Shown one piece after another: positions 7,817 to 19,353 of a stretch of DNA of 64,000 bases. The stretch's first letter is position 1. The number at the start of each line of letters is the position of its first letter. The notes beneath the pieces were generated by a model. That model did not search any database. It saw only the letters and a program-made list of their open reading frames with translations, and was not told the origin of the DNA. This DNA comes from Entoloma clypeatum (taxonomy: Eukaryota > Basidiomycota > Agaricomycetes > Agaricales > Entolomataceae), in NCBI GenBank assembly GCA_963565915.1, contig OY751487.1:620001-684000 (forward strand). Direction: 5' to 3'. The position numbers and the translations under genes are program-made.

Positions 7817-9520
7817 TTTAATCATGTGTGAACCTATGTCAACAGCAAATTAACTAAGTAACATGGCTCTGGTGGACAATTTGTGATATTTGTATGGTTT
7901 AACTGAGTTTAACCAACAAATTAACCAAACCAATGAAAGATTAACTGGTTAATGATGGTTTGGTCTGGTTTAGATTTTTTTGTGAAAATTTCTTAACCGG
8001 TTAAGGTTTAGGTTAATGGATTTGGGGTCAATTAACCAAACCAAACCAAACTTTTGAACACTACATATCATTGATAATGGGAGCAGGCACATGAGTGGGT
8101 TTGCTGAGGAGGGATGTTGTTGAGGGAGGGAGAGGCTGCGGTAGTGGTTCTGATGGAAGGGAGGCTATGTTTGATGATGGGAACAAGTGTTTGAGTTGGT
8201 CTGATGGTGGGGGAGATGAGGGGGCGGTGGTGGGAGAGGCGGGACGATGGGTGGGACACAGTGTGAAGAGTGTTGATAGTGAGGCATGGGAGGTCGGAAT
8301 GGAGTGACTAGAAATGACCGGAGGACCACTGGAACTAATTATAGACTGACCACATCTCGGTTCTGACCTACAGAACCTTATTTGTATACTCGGAATAGGA
8401 ATTATTCAAGAAATTATTGCCACTGTGTGGGGGAAGGCAAAATCCAGGCTTGTAGCCAAGATAAACTGGGGGTACTTTGGCAGTTCTATGATACCATCAG
8501 ATTGTGATGTTGAGGTGGACCTCCCCCCCCTCCCCCCTCCCTTCTTCCTATTATGGTATCTCATTCTCACAAACATTTATTTTGCTGTGAATAACATGAC
8601 ACCAAAACAAAAAAATTAATTACAACAGTGAACAACTGTAGCTAATGATGAATGTCTGTGAAATCAGTTAGTGCTTGCTGTCTTGCAGCTTTGGCAGATC
8701 CAATTTTTCAGTGCAGATGGGCTCAGAAATGTGTAGTTTCATTGTACTACTTTGTTCAACTGTCAAACAAGTTGCCCAAACCATTCTAAGGATCCCTCAA
8801 CAAAAATATCCACTTTTTCCAGCTTTCAAACTGCCAATTTAGGCATCCATTACATCATACTGTACTCTTCCAACCATTTCTTCTGTCACATGTCACAGCC
8901 AAAAAGAACCCTCACTCAGATTGTTTTTCTTTTGATTTTTCAGATTTTTTTTGAATTTTTTTTCAAGTGAAATTTTCAAAATCTTTGAAGAAATGGTCAG
9001 AAGAGTATTTTCTAGGTGTCGGAATTTTTTTTTTCAACCAGCTGACTTCCCCCTCCCCCCACATGTGGTTTGGGATTTGAATTCTGCCACCCCCTCGTTG
9101 GCAATCCTTCAAGAAACTCCAAGACACTTCAAGAAAAGTTCAAGTAAAAAGACATTTTGCTGATGTGGGGAAGGGTAAATCCCACCAAAAAACAGCCATT
9201 TCCTTCAAGTTGTCCAAGTTTGGGGATTTTTGGGGATTTCTGGCAATGATTTTGCAAAATCTTGTTCAAGGATTGGGGATTTGAGACTGGGGTGACCAAA
9301 TTTGTGAGAATTTCTCAGTACCTATTGAACTAATGATCCGAAAGCGCGACTCTCCCAAAGAAAAAATAAAAATAACATTCTTTTTTTGTATGCCACGTGA
9401 CAATCCTTGTCCATTTTTGGGGATTTTTGACAAAGTATTGGGGATTTGAGACCAAAAATCTGGAAGTTCGAGAGCCGAACATATAGGGGAGCGTCCGGGG
9501 CCTCTGTCGCGCGTTCCACG
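7817..9520. other. Intergenic, low-complexity motifs
   Basis: No gene recognised. 7820-8060 is AT-rich with recurrent TTAACC / GGTTAA and CCAAAC words. 8520-8545 is a C-rich run. 9200-9460 repeats the word TTGGGGATTT several times, including two copies of ATTGGGGATTTGAGAC (near 9274 and 9438). Short open frames on both strands look non-coding. Confidence 0.5.
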
Positions 9521-10631
9521 ATGACCAAGGGCAAGCCCAAAGCCGCATCCACTCCTTCCCCATCCTTTACACCCTCCAAATCCACTTCCAACACCCTTCC
9601 CGTCCCTTCACACCCGTTCTTCCCCCTCGCGCAATACACCTCTCTCGTCGGTGTACACACCATCCTCCTCGCCTTCACCGTGCTCTTCCTTCCACGCACG
9701 CCGCTCCTTGTCGATCTCACAGCCCTTTACACCGATCCAGCAGCGCAGACGTCCCGAGACAGGCCTCAGCACCCCTTTCTGGAAGCGCTGACGAGGAGCC
9801 CCGTGGGGACAGTCGGGTGCCTGTGTGCGGGCGTGGGGGTGCTGCAAGTGTGGTGGGGCGCGTGGGTGAGGGGATGGTGGGTTTCCTATTATCTGGGGAC
9901 GGAGGCAAAGGAGGAGGGGGTGGGTGTCAGGGTATGTCGATCTTTGTCTGTCAACATGGGTTATTCAAATGCTGAATGAGCATTCTGTTCTGGCAGGCGG
10001 TGCTCGTCGCCTGGATGGTGACATTCATCGTGTCTCTCGCCTTTCACGTCGTTCTCATCCTTTTCGGTGCGCCCATCACCAGGTACGGCCACGTCCCATT
10101 CACTCACTCACGCTCACCCAACCCATCTGCCAGCCACGTCCCCCAAACATACCTCCTCGCTCTCCTGTTGTCCCTCCTCACTGTCTACACCCCCTCCTTC
10201 ACACTCGGCCCTCCACGTCCCCTCTCCACCCACACCCAAGCCGTCGTCAACCATATGACATGGGTCCGCCTCTTTGCCGAGTTCTCGTACATCTACTCCC
10301 TCCCTCTGATTCAACAAACTAACTCAGACACAGCATACGCACCCCACTCGAACGAGCCCTCGTCTACCCCGCCATTGGCACCTTCGCGGGCTGCTGGCTC
10401 GGCGTTATCCCAATCGCGCTGGACTGGGACCGGCCATGGCAGGTTCGTTCATCCCTTGCTTCCTCTCGCACCTACTTACCCACATTGTATCAGGCATGGC
10501 CCCTCACCCCTGCATTCGGTGCACTCCTGGGACACACCCTCTCTTCACTGTCCGCCGTCACAGTGAACGCGACGTACTACTTCGCAGAGGAACACATGCG
10601 GATGGTCGGCCCAGAGAAGAAGACGAGCTGA
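9521..10631 (+). CDS. GPI11: PIG-F / Gpi11 GPI-anchor assembly protein
   Basis: Predicted join(9521..9931,9997..10082,10134..10286,10334..10442,10494..10631), 298 aa, every intron GT-AG and in phase. PIG-F is a multi-pass ER membrane protein that stabilises the ethanolamine-phosphate transferases adding the bridging phosphoethanolamine to GPI anchors. The sequence shows repeated hydrophobic membrane segments, and a C-terminal signature around VYPAIGTFAGCWLGVIPIAL followed by DWDRPWQ and WPLTP, characteristic of the family. Length fits fungal members, which are about 220-300 aa. The N-terminus has a Ser/Pro/Thr-rich leader before the first membrane segment. The ATG at 9521 is the first in the frame that leads into the membrane domain. 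Confidence 0.87.
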
Positions 10632-11166
10632 ATGTGAAGTGGCGCGTTTTGAGGGACGTGTTCTAACATTCACGCTGCTGGGATACCTCTTGGCTTTTCC
10701 CGCCATCGCTAAAAACGTGCGGACAGATGGGAATGAACATGTGCAGATGGTGCGTTTGCAGGCGAAGGTCGGTTGGGGAAGCGGTGAAGGAGTATTCGGT
10801 GTGTATATGCGTAGGCTGTGGACTCATCAATCTAATAATAACTTTGTCGGTGGAACAACCCCAGCCATCGAGGGGCACTGCCTAACGATACTTAGTAACA
10901 TCTAACGTTACAATGTTTGAACTTGATGACTCTACAAAGACCCTAGATCATTCAACACAGCGTATTTTTTCTCAAGTCCTGCAACCTCCATAGTTGCTGC
11001 AAAATGCCGTGCTGTCAGGGAGTTAGTCACTCCAATCAAGACACAGCCTTGACACTGGCAGCGCAGCCACCTGGTTCCCAGCGGTGTAAAAGAGGTTGCA
11101 AACCGAATGAAAACACCCTCAAACCCCCCAAGCCAACGACCCCCCAAACCAACGACCACTCTTCCA
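10632..11166. other. Intergenic spacer
   Basis: Spacer between the PIG-F stop and the first DUF6593 start. It should hold the terminator of the former and promoter of the latter; no clear TATA box or RNA gene was seen. Short open frames on both strands lack coding character. Confidence 0.4.
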
Positions 11167-11856
11167 ATGCACCTGTACATGTCCGAACGCTCGCCTCTCA
11201 ACGCAACTTTCACGAACGAATCCGGCCAAGTCATCTACACAGTCTCCACACCCAGAGGCATCACCAGGCGCATCTCCACCATCAACCGCATCCTCCCCTC
11301 CGACATCCCGGGCGGGGAGGACCCCTTGAGAGACAGATTCGGCCAGTTGGCGACAGTGGAACACCAAGCGTTCCGCACGTCGATCATCAATTACGGCGGG
11401 AATGAGATCAAGACGAACGAGTATTTCCGGAAGGGCGGCTATGGGGTTTTCGGAAGGTGAGTTGGAAGATTTTTTTTCTTCCTTCTTCTTCCTCGATGGA
11501 AGCATAGCAGCAATCCTCATGAGCTTGTTACGTGTTCGAAAGGCATCGGGTGTTTACGGGGCCTGATGGGAAAGAGTACAAGTGGGTGTTGGATTCTTCC
11601 ACGTCCAAAGTTAGTATTCCTGCGTTCATAAAGGGGTCACTGCTGACTTTTCCTTCTCCCTTTCGAATAGCTCTATCTGAACGATGAAGCAGAGACGCCT
11701 GTGGCCAGGTTCCACCTAAAGAGTCTAGGGGTGATTGGGGAGGCCCACCCGGCGTCGCTCGAGATCTTTCCCTCTGGAGAACAGATAATAGACAACATCG
11801 TGGTGACGTTCATCTACATCGAGAAGCTACGCCATGATAGGGATCAATACTCATGA
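11167..11856 (+). CDS. DUF6593-like protein, copy 1
   Basis: Predicted join(11167..11456,11543..11609,11671..11856), 180 aa. The layout matches the small DUF6593 proteins abundant in Agaricomycetes: an N-terminal SPLNATFTNESGQVIYTVST block, a middle EHQAFRTSIINYGG strand region, then HRVFTGPDGKEYKW and a C-terminal beta-rich half ending VTFIYIEKLR. Function is unknown; no signal peptide or membrane segment is present, so it is probably cytosolic. The ATG at 11167 aligns with that of copy 2. Intron positions and phases (2, then 0) and the 67-nt middle exon are the same in the downstream paralogue, indicating tandem duplication. Confidence 0.82.
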
Positions 11857-12290
11857 AGAATGCCGCAGATAGGGAGGTGGAGGAGGTCGGCACAAGGTCG
11901 CTTATATTGAGATCGACATTTTCCGCAGCTTAATTCGCGTTGTGTTTCGTGCAATTACTGTACGTGGTCCTATAATATTGATATTATAATACACTTGAGA
12001 AGAGAGCAGCAGTCGAGATTGAGTCGAGATCAGTTTTTCCTTTCACTCTCTAGACTCTACTAGAGCCTTCAGCCCTTCGTATTGCAGGTCTGTGAGTTCA
12101 CAAGTGTCCAAATATCTGCTGCCGAGACATGATCACCATCATGCCAACAACGCACAAAGCAAGACTTTCTGACCAAGGACTTATGCTTTGAGGAATGCCG
12201 CTTTATGATCAACCTAAGTGCAGGCTTAATGCAGCTCTCCGCACCATATCCCGCTTTTGCATCCCCCTTTGATCAGGCACTGAACCCAAG

Positions 12291-12298
12291 TATAAAAA
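12291..12298 (+). promoter_or_regulatory. TATA box of DUF6593 copy 2
   Basis: TATAAAAA lies 82 nt before the ATG at 12373, a plausible core promoter for the second DUF6593 gene. The rest of the 11857-12372 spacer shows nothing else recognisable. Confidence 0.6.
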
Positions 12299-12372
12299 GG
12301 TCAAGAGGTTCGTTACGAAATCAAGTTGCAGAGCACGCGGCCCGGGAGACTTCCAACAATTTACTAGCCAAG

Positions 12373-13056
12373 ATGCACCTCAGCATCTCCAAACACTCCC
12401 CACTCAACGACGAGTTTACAAACGAGTCCGGCCAAACCGTCTACAAAGTCTCCACAGTAAGCAAAAGCATCGCGACGATCAGCCGTGCCGTCACCCTAGA
12501 GAAGGACAGATTCGAGCGGCTCGCGACGGTGGACCACCATACATTCCAGACGTCGATCATCAAGTATGAGGGAAAGGAGATCAAGGCGAAAGAGTATTTC
12601 AAGAAATTTGGGTTGGGGTCGCATGGCAGGTATGTGTTGTATTTGTGTTGTTTCTCCGATGCCGAACGATGAAAGAAATCCTGGTGATCCGACCTCCCCC
12701 CCACACACACACATCCCTCTCAGTCATCGTGCGTTTACGGGGCCAGATGGGAAGGAGTATAAATGGTTTCTCTATCCCGCCAGTCTCAAGGTCGGCCCCC
12801 CCCGATCTTGCTCGCTGTTGACGGAGGAGCCCGTGAGACTGATTGGTTCTTTTCCGAAATACAGCTCTGTCTCGATGAAGAAGAAGAAACGCTCGTTGCG
12901 CAGTTCCACAGGAAAGGTTCAGGAGCCGCCGGGGAAGCTCACCCTGCGTCGCTCGAGATCTTCGCACCTGGGCAAGAAATCGTAGATCATATCGTGATCA
13001 CGTTTATCTATGTCGAGAAGTTGCGTGAGCAGATGATGAAGGAAGCGTATCATTAA
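12373..13056 (+). CDS. DUF6593-like protein, copy 2
   Basis: Predicted join(12373..12629,12724..12790,12865..13056), 171 aa. Paralogue of the gene at 11167: same SPLN.EFTNESGQ opening, DHHTFQTSIIKYEG core, HRAFTGPDGKEYKW exon of 67 nt and VTFIYVEKLR end. It has diverged clearly, lacking about ten residues of the loop between the first two strands and carrying an acidic EEEE stretch in exon 3. Role unknown; the pair lies head-to-tail with about 0.5 kb between them. It converges on the GNAT gene, whose stop is only 67 bp away. Confidence 0.82.
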
Positions 13057-13123
13057 CGCGATTTTTTGTTTAATTCGAATTCTTCTTGTATTTCTATCGT
13101 GCAATTGATCTGTTGCTGTGTAT

Positions 13124-14104
13124 TCAGATTGACAGATTTATAAACATCATCCAAAGCACGTACAGGGTATTTCTCACTTCTTCAACAAAGTTACTGCGTT
13201 GGGGGTATGTGAGCTCAAGCTTATACCAGATAACCTGCACAACAACCCAGCCCCATGCCGCCTTCAATTGATCTCTGTGCACTTCCACCCAGCCGCATTT
13301 TTCATACATAATCCTAGCAGGTGCCTGGTACTCGGATGTTCCTAGCCACACAGCAGGCAATTTATGGCTCCTGGAGTGATCGACGAGGGTCTTGATCAAA
13401 AGGGCAGCAATACCCATCCGACGATGCTTGCTCAACACGACCATCCGCCGAAGTTCGCCCTGCACGGCACCATCCCTCGCCGCACAATCTAGCCGACGTA
13501 AAAAAAATCATGTCAATCGCTACAAGGCGCCGAAGATAATGATGCCCCAAGTACCTAACGCGACGCAGCCGATGATTTCCCCGATTCTTCCATCCGGCAA
13601 GACGTGTTCCACGACCCAGAACGCGCTCGGACCCGTTGGCGCATAGTTTTCTTCGTTTCCTGAGACAGGCCCCATTTGGTAATACCCCGCAATGTCGAGC
13701 AGGTCCTCGGTCAGCGCGTCGACGTAGTACCCGATGTATATCCCAGACAAAAAATGACGATGGAGCAAGAACGAGCTCGCAGAAGCAATAGAAAGGATGG
13801 AGCCTGAATACCGGTACGCTGGACATCCTGCAGCTATTGCGATACCGAGTAAGGTGAGGAAGTATTGAAAGTACGAGGTTGGGGAGTGCTGGTGTGCTGA
13901 GAGAGCAAGGAGACGTGGAGATTCGGCTGTTTCGATAGACAACGTACCAATTAGATGTTGTGTGTTGATTGAATAAGAAGAATGACAAGACAACTGACCA
14001 CCATAAGCTGTGCCATGCGCGAACAGATCCTTCACTGGCTGTGCGTCAGCTGGGCGAAAATATCGTATCCGTATATTATGTTTTGAGGATGCCTGGCCGA
14101 CCAT
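13124..14104 (-). CDS. GNAT-family N-acetyltransferase
   Basis: Predicted complement(join(13124..13488,13555..13926,13999..14104)), 280 aa. GNAT enzymes move an acetyl group from acetyl-CoA to an amine. Visible parts: N-terminal IRIRYFRPADAQPVKDLF strand-helix; two hydrophobic segments in the middle (YFLTLLGIAIAAG and the following stretch) that could anchor it to a membrane; then EIIGCVAL, GELRRMVVLSKHRRMGIAALL (the acetyl-CoA pyrophosphate loop, RRMGIA in place of R/QxxGxG/A) and the C-terminal YEKCGW motif. Substrate unknown. The first intron could be read through in frame, so a slightly longer isoform is possible. The first in-frame ATG is at 14104. It is divergent from ATG101. Confidence 0.78.
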
Positions 14105-14417
14105 TTCGGTATCATTTGAGTCCAAAGTACTCAAAGTTCACCGTGATAATTGAAAACCTGTGATAACCGAAATTCAGGTTCGTCCCGAGTCTAGATAGGG
14201 GCCTTGTCGATGAAGTACCTTCGCTGTCGGAAGCAGAGAGCTGGGCATTTTGATTACAGGCGCTGATCATGGCACCCCACATCCCCGGGGCCAGGTGGGG
14301 GTGCGACTCGATCGGACGGGGTTGCTATAACTTCCTGGTCATAGTAAGTTTAGTTCAACGATGGAGTCCCGTGACTCTGTCTGCAACCCTTTGCTTGTTC
14401 CCATCGATGGTCTGCTT
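14105..14417. promoter_or_regulatory. Shared divergent promoter region
   Basis: Only 313 bp separate the starts of the minus-strand acetyltransferase and the plus-strand ATG101 gene, so this spacer must hold both promoters. No strong TATA box was recognised in either direction. Confidence 0.5.
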
Positions 14418-15258
14418 ATGGCGACAACCAATGCTACTCACCCCAAGATCAACATTGACTTGGTTTCATCCCATTCATCTAATCAATGATTAACACCCTA
14501 CTGATATAGTCTTATTACAGGTCTTAGACCGTCTAACAGCAAAAGATGTCCTCCGGGGCATCCTGCACTCAATTCTCTTCCACCGTCTCTTCGGAACCGT
14601 GAAACCACAGACATTCGAGGTGCTGGATGTAACAATGGTCTGCAATCGTCATCATCGAGCCTCTTCTCCGTCGGCTTACGAGCAGATGCGTGCCAAAGCC
14701 AGGAGTCTCTGATCCAGGGATGGAGCACATCGTCAATGCAAAGGTGGATGCGTTTTGGAAGGCCATCGAGGGCGGGGCGAACAAGCGTGGTCAAGTCAGT
14801 CGCATATTCTCATTGTGATAGCCCTGTTTAACGCGAGACAGATCAAGGTCACGTTTTCGGAGAAACGGCCCAAGAAATCGTGGTTTCAAGTATACGCAGC
14901 GGAGGAGGACGTGCCATGGGAGCAATGGTCCGTTGCGAAAAGCTCTAGCTCCCACCTCCTTTTGCTCCAGCTCACATTCCGGCAGGGTGATCAACGCCGA
15001 ATTGCGCCAGCCAAGCGGTCAGGCAGCCAGGTCCACTCCCTCGATCTCCTTCCTGAAACTCATCTTCATCTCCTTCCAGATCGACAGGCATTTAACACAA
15101 CTTTGGCCATGGTGCTCACTCAATCCCTGCACATGATGCTCACCCACACATCATCAGAACGAGGACGTTCGGCGGTCCCTCTCATCACCGACGCTTCCGG
15201 CATCTCCCCCTTTCCCATTGAGATAACTGCCACAATCGGTGGGACGGAAGTGGGCTGA
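14418..15258 (+). CDS. ATG101: Autophagy protein ATG101
   Basis: Predicted join(14418..14462,14521..14637,14699..14794,14842..14927,14986..15017,15080..15258), 184 aa. ATG101 is a HORMA-fold subunit of the ATG1/ULK-ATG13 complex that starts autophagosome formation; it occurs in most eukaryotes but is absent from budding yeast. Recognisable family blocks are KDVLRGILHSILFHR near the N-terminus, VTFSEKRPKKSWF followed by the conserved EEDVPWEQW (the WF-finger/strand region), and the C-terminal ITDASGISPFPIEI. The N-terminal exon MATTNATHPKINIDL was chosen because it joins in phase 0 to the VLDRLTAKDV exon. Exon 5 has only 32 nt. The length is close to that of other ATG101 proteins. A tRNA and RAP1 converge from the other side. 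Confidence 0.87.
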
Positions 15259-15499
15259 GCCTACCCTGAGTGACGCAAGGTGGTGGTTCTGGGGGGCTTG
15301 GACACGTTGCTATTCTTATACTAGTACCCCTTCCATAATCCATTGGGCAGCTCAAGGGCCGAACTTTCTATCTGTATTGAAACGTTTCATTCATGCACAC
15401 ACTACTTATGAGTGTCACCTCGTAAGACTTATGATGGAACATAACAAAATGTCCTTGGAAGTGAGCACATCAGCGGGGTAATCTGGATAATAAAAGGCA

Positions 15500-15580
15500 T
15501 GACCGAGACAGGGGTCGAACCTGCAATCTCCTGATACATCAAGATCGTAGTCAGACGCGATGCCATTTCGCCACACGGCC
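15500..15580 (-). tRNA. tRNA-Arg(ACG) with 9-nt intron
   Basis: The minus strand folds as a cloverleaf: acceptor GGCCGUG/CUCGGUC with discriminator A, B-box GGTTCGACCCC in the T arm, and anticodon stem UCUGA/UCAGG enclosing CUACGA then A. The anticodon is ACG. Nine extra bases follow position 37, the canonical site of nuclear tRNA introns. It matches the tRNA at 39486 in mature sequence but has a different intron. Confidence 0.85.
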
Positions 15581-15692
15581 TTGAGTGCGGATTGAGTTCA
15601 TAACTTCTTGTTCATGTAAGGCAATAATCAAGAAAAAAATCCATCAAAAAAAACTAACCTGGCCATTTAAACATGTAAAAAAGTATATACAA

Positions 15693-18600
15693 CTACTCAG
15701 CAATGCTCGACCTAAATTCAGCCAGACGCGCCGCCGTCCAAAGGTACATAAAATCGACATCCATCCCCTGCTCCATCTCGCGCAAAGCAGCAGCATTCCC
15801 CTTATCCGCAGACAGAAGTACCATCACCTCCTCCTCCGTCGATGGATTGTCGTCACCGAACAAGTCATCCATCGCGTCAGATTCCGGTGGAGGCTCCGTC
15901 CCTCCTTCTTCCACTCCATCTTCGTCGGTCACTTCGTCCGCGACCTCGATTTCCTCCTGTACTTCCGCATCTTCTTGATTTACATCACTGACGTCCTGAC
16001 TTTGACGTCCACCAGCGTCATGCAACGACACCACCTTTCCAAGACTCCTCGTACTCTGGATCTGCTTCGTCGGAGAATCATCCACCTCCATCGCCGCCCA
16101 CGGCGTAAACCCCCGCATACCTCCACTCGCACGCCTCTCCTCTCTCGCCAGCGCCTCCTCCTTCCTCCCCTGATTAACCAGCCTCACGTACTGCCCCGCC
16201 CTCGAAGAATGCGGCGGCATGTAGTCCGACATCGCATCATCATCATCCACCAACGGACGCACCCGCAGCTGCGTCTCCTTCACCGGCGACCGCGACACCC
16301 TTCTTTCCGCCGTGTGCAGCTCGCTTTCCAAATCCACTCTCCGCTCGCCAGCCACTCCCATCCCCAAACTACGCCTCCGACCTCTATCCTTTCCCTCCTC
16401 AGCTCCTCCCAACAACACCCCCTCCACATCCATCCCCAAACTCCGCCTTAACCCATCCACATTGCCACCTTCCTCCTCCTTCAAAACATCCTGCAACCCG
16501 ACAAACATCCCATCCACCTCCCTCTCCCTAAACAGCCCTTCCAGATCCACCCCGGCCATCTCCATCTCCTCCAACACATCCTCCTCCATCCTCCCCATCT
16601 TCGACCGATACCTCCTACAAAACTCCTCCGTCATCCCTATATTCTTAAAAAACCGCCACATCCGCCACACAGACTCCTCGCGGAACCCAAAGTTGGCAGC
16701 CATCATCTTGATCGCGGCCGACATGCCCAAAAAGTCGATCTTTTCGCGGTCTTCGTCCGCGACGGGGATCGGGAGCAGCGAGGAACGCGGGAGACCGAGG
16801 CTCCGGTTGAGATTCGTGGTACTGGTGCTGGTTTGAGCGCGCTCTGGCGTTGAGCGGGACAGGGACCTCGAAGCCGTACGAGCGTGGCCCGGAAAGGACC
16901 GCCGCAAGCGCAGTTCCTCCCACAGATCGATACGCTTACCCGAGCTAGATGCACTCGAGATTGAGCGAGCTTCCAGATGATTGAGGGTATGTCGCCGATC
17001 AACCATCTTGAGCATATCCAGCTTGCCTTTCGGTTTCCCCCCTTCTGGGCGGGACATGAATGGGTCACCCGGTGTCCAGGATTCACGAGGCATCTTTGGC
17101 ATGCTCGAGCTTTTCATGATACGTGGGATAGCAGTGGGGGGCTCGGCGGCAGGCACGAACACCTCAGGCAGTTCATCCGGCAGGCCGTTCCGCAGCGTTC
17201 CTTGCTGAGGAGTAGATTTCGTCTTTTCCTGTCCAGGAAGCGACGGTTGATCGCCCCGGCCAGGAACCGTTCCATTCACCTGGGGCGGCTTCACGAACTC
17301 CGCGAGGCGACCCACGTGCCCATTGGCCTGCACTGGCGGAGGCTCACGAGGTGTCGTCGAAACCACCGGCTGAGACGGAGCCTGGACCCCCTTCTCACTT
17401 CGAGCTTCCGAAGCGTGACTCGCTTGGATCTGTCGACGCTGCATTGGGGTGTCTTCATCAAGCCGCTGTTTTTCTTTCGCAGGACGTGTGGCGGGGCAAG
17501 GGGGTTGATTTCGCGAAAGCTTCTCCAGGACCTTTGGAGGATTGGGGTCCGCGCCCGACTTCGATGTGGTGACCGTCTCCGGAGTCGTGCCCCCTTCCAA
17601 CGCCCCCTTTTTCTTCCCCTTTTCCTTCCCTTGGTCAGCGTCGGTCGAATCCTTCCGTTTTCTTACAGGCGGCCACGTCTGGACCTCGTCAGTCTCGCTA
17701 TCCTGAGCAGGCTTCCACCTAGCGCCGGCAAACGCATTTCCAAATGGGCCCTCGATGAGCTGTGGAGGCCTGTGCCTGTGCTGCTTCGCTCGGACGGAGA
17801 GTGATTCCGGCGGTGAGGGGGAACTTGGGTCGGATCTAAAGAATGCTTCGTCCTCTTGGACACGCTTTTGACGAGACTTGGAGGGTGGTGGGGGGTGAGG
17901 CGCGTTAAAGGTGAAACTGGAGGGAACCTGGTGGGAAGGGGATAATTGGACTCTAGAGGTGGAGGCTTCCGCTTGGACGTTATCGGCTGTCCGACGTAAC
18001 CTGCGGGGTTGATCCGAAGCATGTGGTGGGATTTCATTTTGTGGTTTTCCGTTCCTACGACAATGAAAGATGAATGTCTATTACCGCGAGGTATAAAAAA
18101 AAACACATACGTGTCCGATCCGACCTGAGACGGTTCTCGACTGATATCAAGCAGCTGTTTGCCAACTTGTTCTTCAGATCCTTCCGCTTCGCCGTGGTGA
18201 TCTAGGTCCTTCCCATGGTGATTAGTTTGGCCCAAGTTTCCAGAAATGTTGCCCGTATGATTGTCCGACGTAATTGGTCCATTTCGTGACACCTCTGGTT
18301 CGGATTCGGTCTCTTCCTCTTCCTCTTCCTGCGCTCTATGGCCCCCATCATGACCATTCACCCTCCGTTCGTCATCTGCCCCTCTTTCCAGAGCTGAAAG
18401 GTTGTAGATTCGTTTCTGTAACGTCAGCACGCGATCAGATGGATTCGAATTGACAAGTCACATAGAGTCCCACTCACAGATTCTCGCATGCGCTTAGGAT
18501 ATCTCTCCGTACATCTCTCCTCGTATTCCGCGTCAATTTTGCGCCTTTTCAGCCTCGCAGGCCACACCTCCTCCTCTTCCTCCTCATCCTCCTCCTCCTC

Positions 18601-19029
18601 TTCATAGTCCAAATCGCTCTCGACCTCCCGCTTGAGTTTCGACGACAGAGGACGCTGGGGTTCAATAGGCGAGATCCCGTGCTTTTTCTGATACCGCTGG
18701 ATCCGCTGGTCGTAGTATCTGGAATTCTTCACATATTGATCTCGCCAGGATTGCCATGTGTGGGTCTTGCTCCACCTCCATTTGTTGCCCTCCTGAGTAT
18801 TAACACATTTCAATCACTCTGCGACGACTGCAACGACCAGGAGACGTACATTTTCGCAGAGTGTCCTGTAAAGCGTAATGCCGGATCGACCTTTCGGCGT
18901 TGGACGGTATGTGGCAATGTATTTGACTAGCAGAGCCTCCTCGTCTGCAGTGAATGCGTTGCGCCTGAATCTCGGACGTTCTAAATTGACTGAAGCATAA
19001 AGAACGGATTCTACGCACCCAGCAGGCAT
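15693..19029 (-). CDS. RAP1: RAP1-like telomere protein (Rap1-Myb domain)
   Basis: Predicted complement(join(15693..18054,18111..18415,18478..18792,18850..19029)), 1053 aa, all junctions in phase. The N-terminal region (about residues 22-105) matches the RAP1 Myb domain: RRNAFTADEEALLVKYIATY, then KGRSG, LYRTLCEN, WSKTHTWQSWRDQYVKN and RYYDQRIQRYQKKHG. Next come a long acidic stretch (DYEEEEEDEEEEEE), basic nuclear-localisation-like clusters, a large Ser/Pro-rich disordered middle, and a helical C-terminal part (near 840-900) that could be the RCT protein-binding domain. RAP1 binds telomeric chromatin within shelterin and restrains end fusion and recombination. No BRCT domain precedes the Myb domain, unlike many fungal RAP1 proteins. 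A TATATA motif at 19036-19046 supports the chosen start. Confidence 0.75.
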
Positions 19030-19353
19030 ATTAAAGGCGATATTATATACTTAAACCTGGGGATGTCGAGGATGTCGTCAACTTGTCACGGTTGAACGTT
19101 GAACACGTCCGTCACGTCACGGGAACGCTACGTGAAAAAATGACCAATTTCTATTTTTATTTTTATTATGACATAGCACCGATGAAGGAAGGCTACATAC
19201 GCTTTTGAAGTCCATACATTCAAGGTTTCTGATCATATTTAACAAGTACACTGAAAGCTACAGATGGCATTAAATAGGTATCCACAGAAAAATTAGATTG
19301 GTATTTAACATTATTGGATATACAGTAAGTATAGGGTATTTTCTTGGGTATTT
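19030..19353. other. Spacer: RAP1 promoter and FunK1-1 3' end
   Basis: Holds a TATATAATA-like element (minus strand, near 19036-19046) just upstream of the RAP1 start and the untranslated 3' end of the upstream FunK1 gene. No other feature seen. Confidence 0.5.

Noticed and set aside
8068..8307. Overlapping 60-70-aa frames on both strands near 8.1 kb
   Set aside because: Low-complexity, no partner exons, no motif; typical of chance openness.
15585..16836. Plus-strand Arg/His- and Ser-rich frames of 174-288 aa
   Set aside because: They lie wholly opposite the long RAP1 exon and are reading-frame shadows of it.
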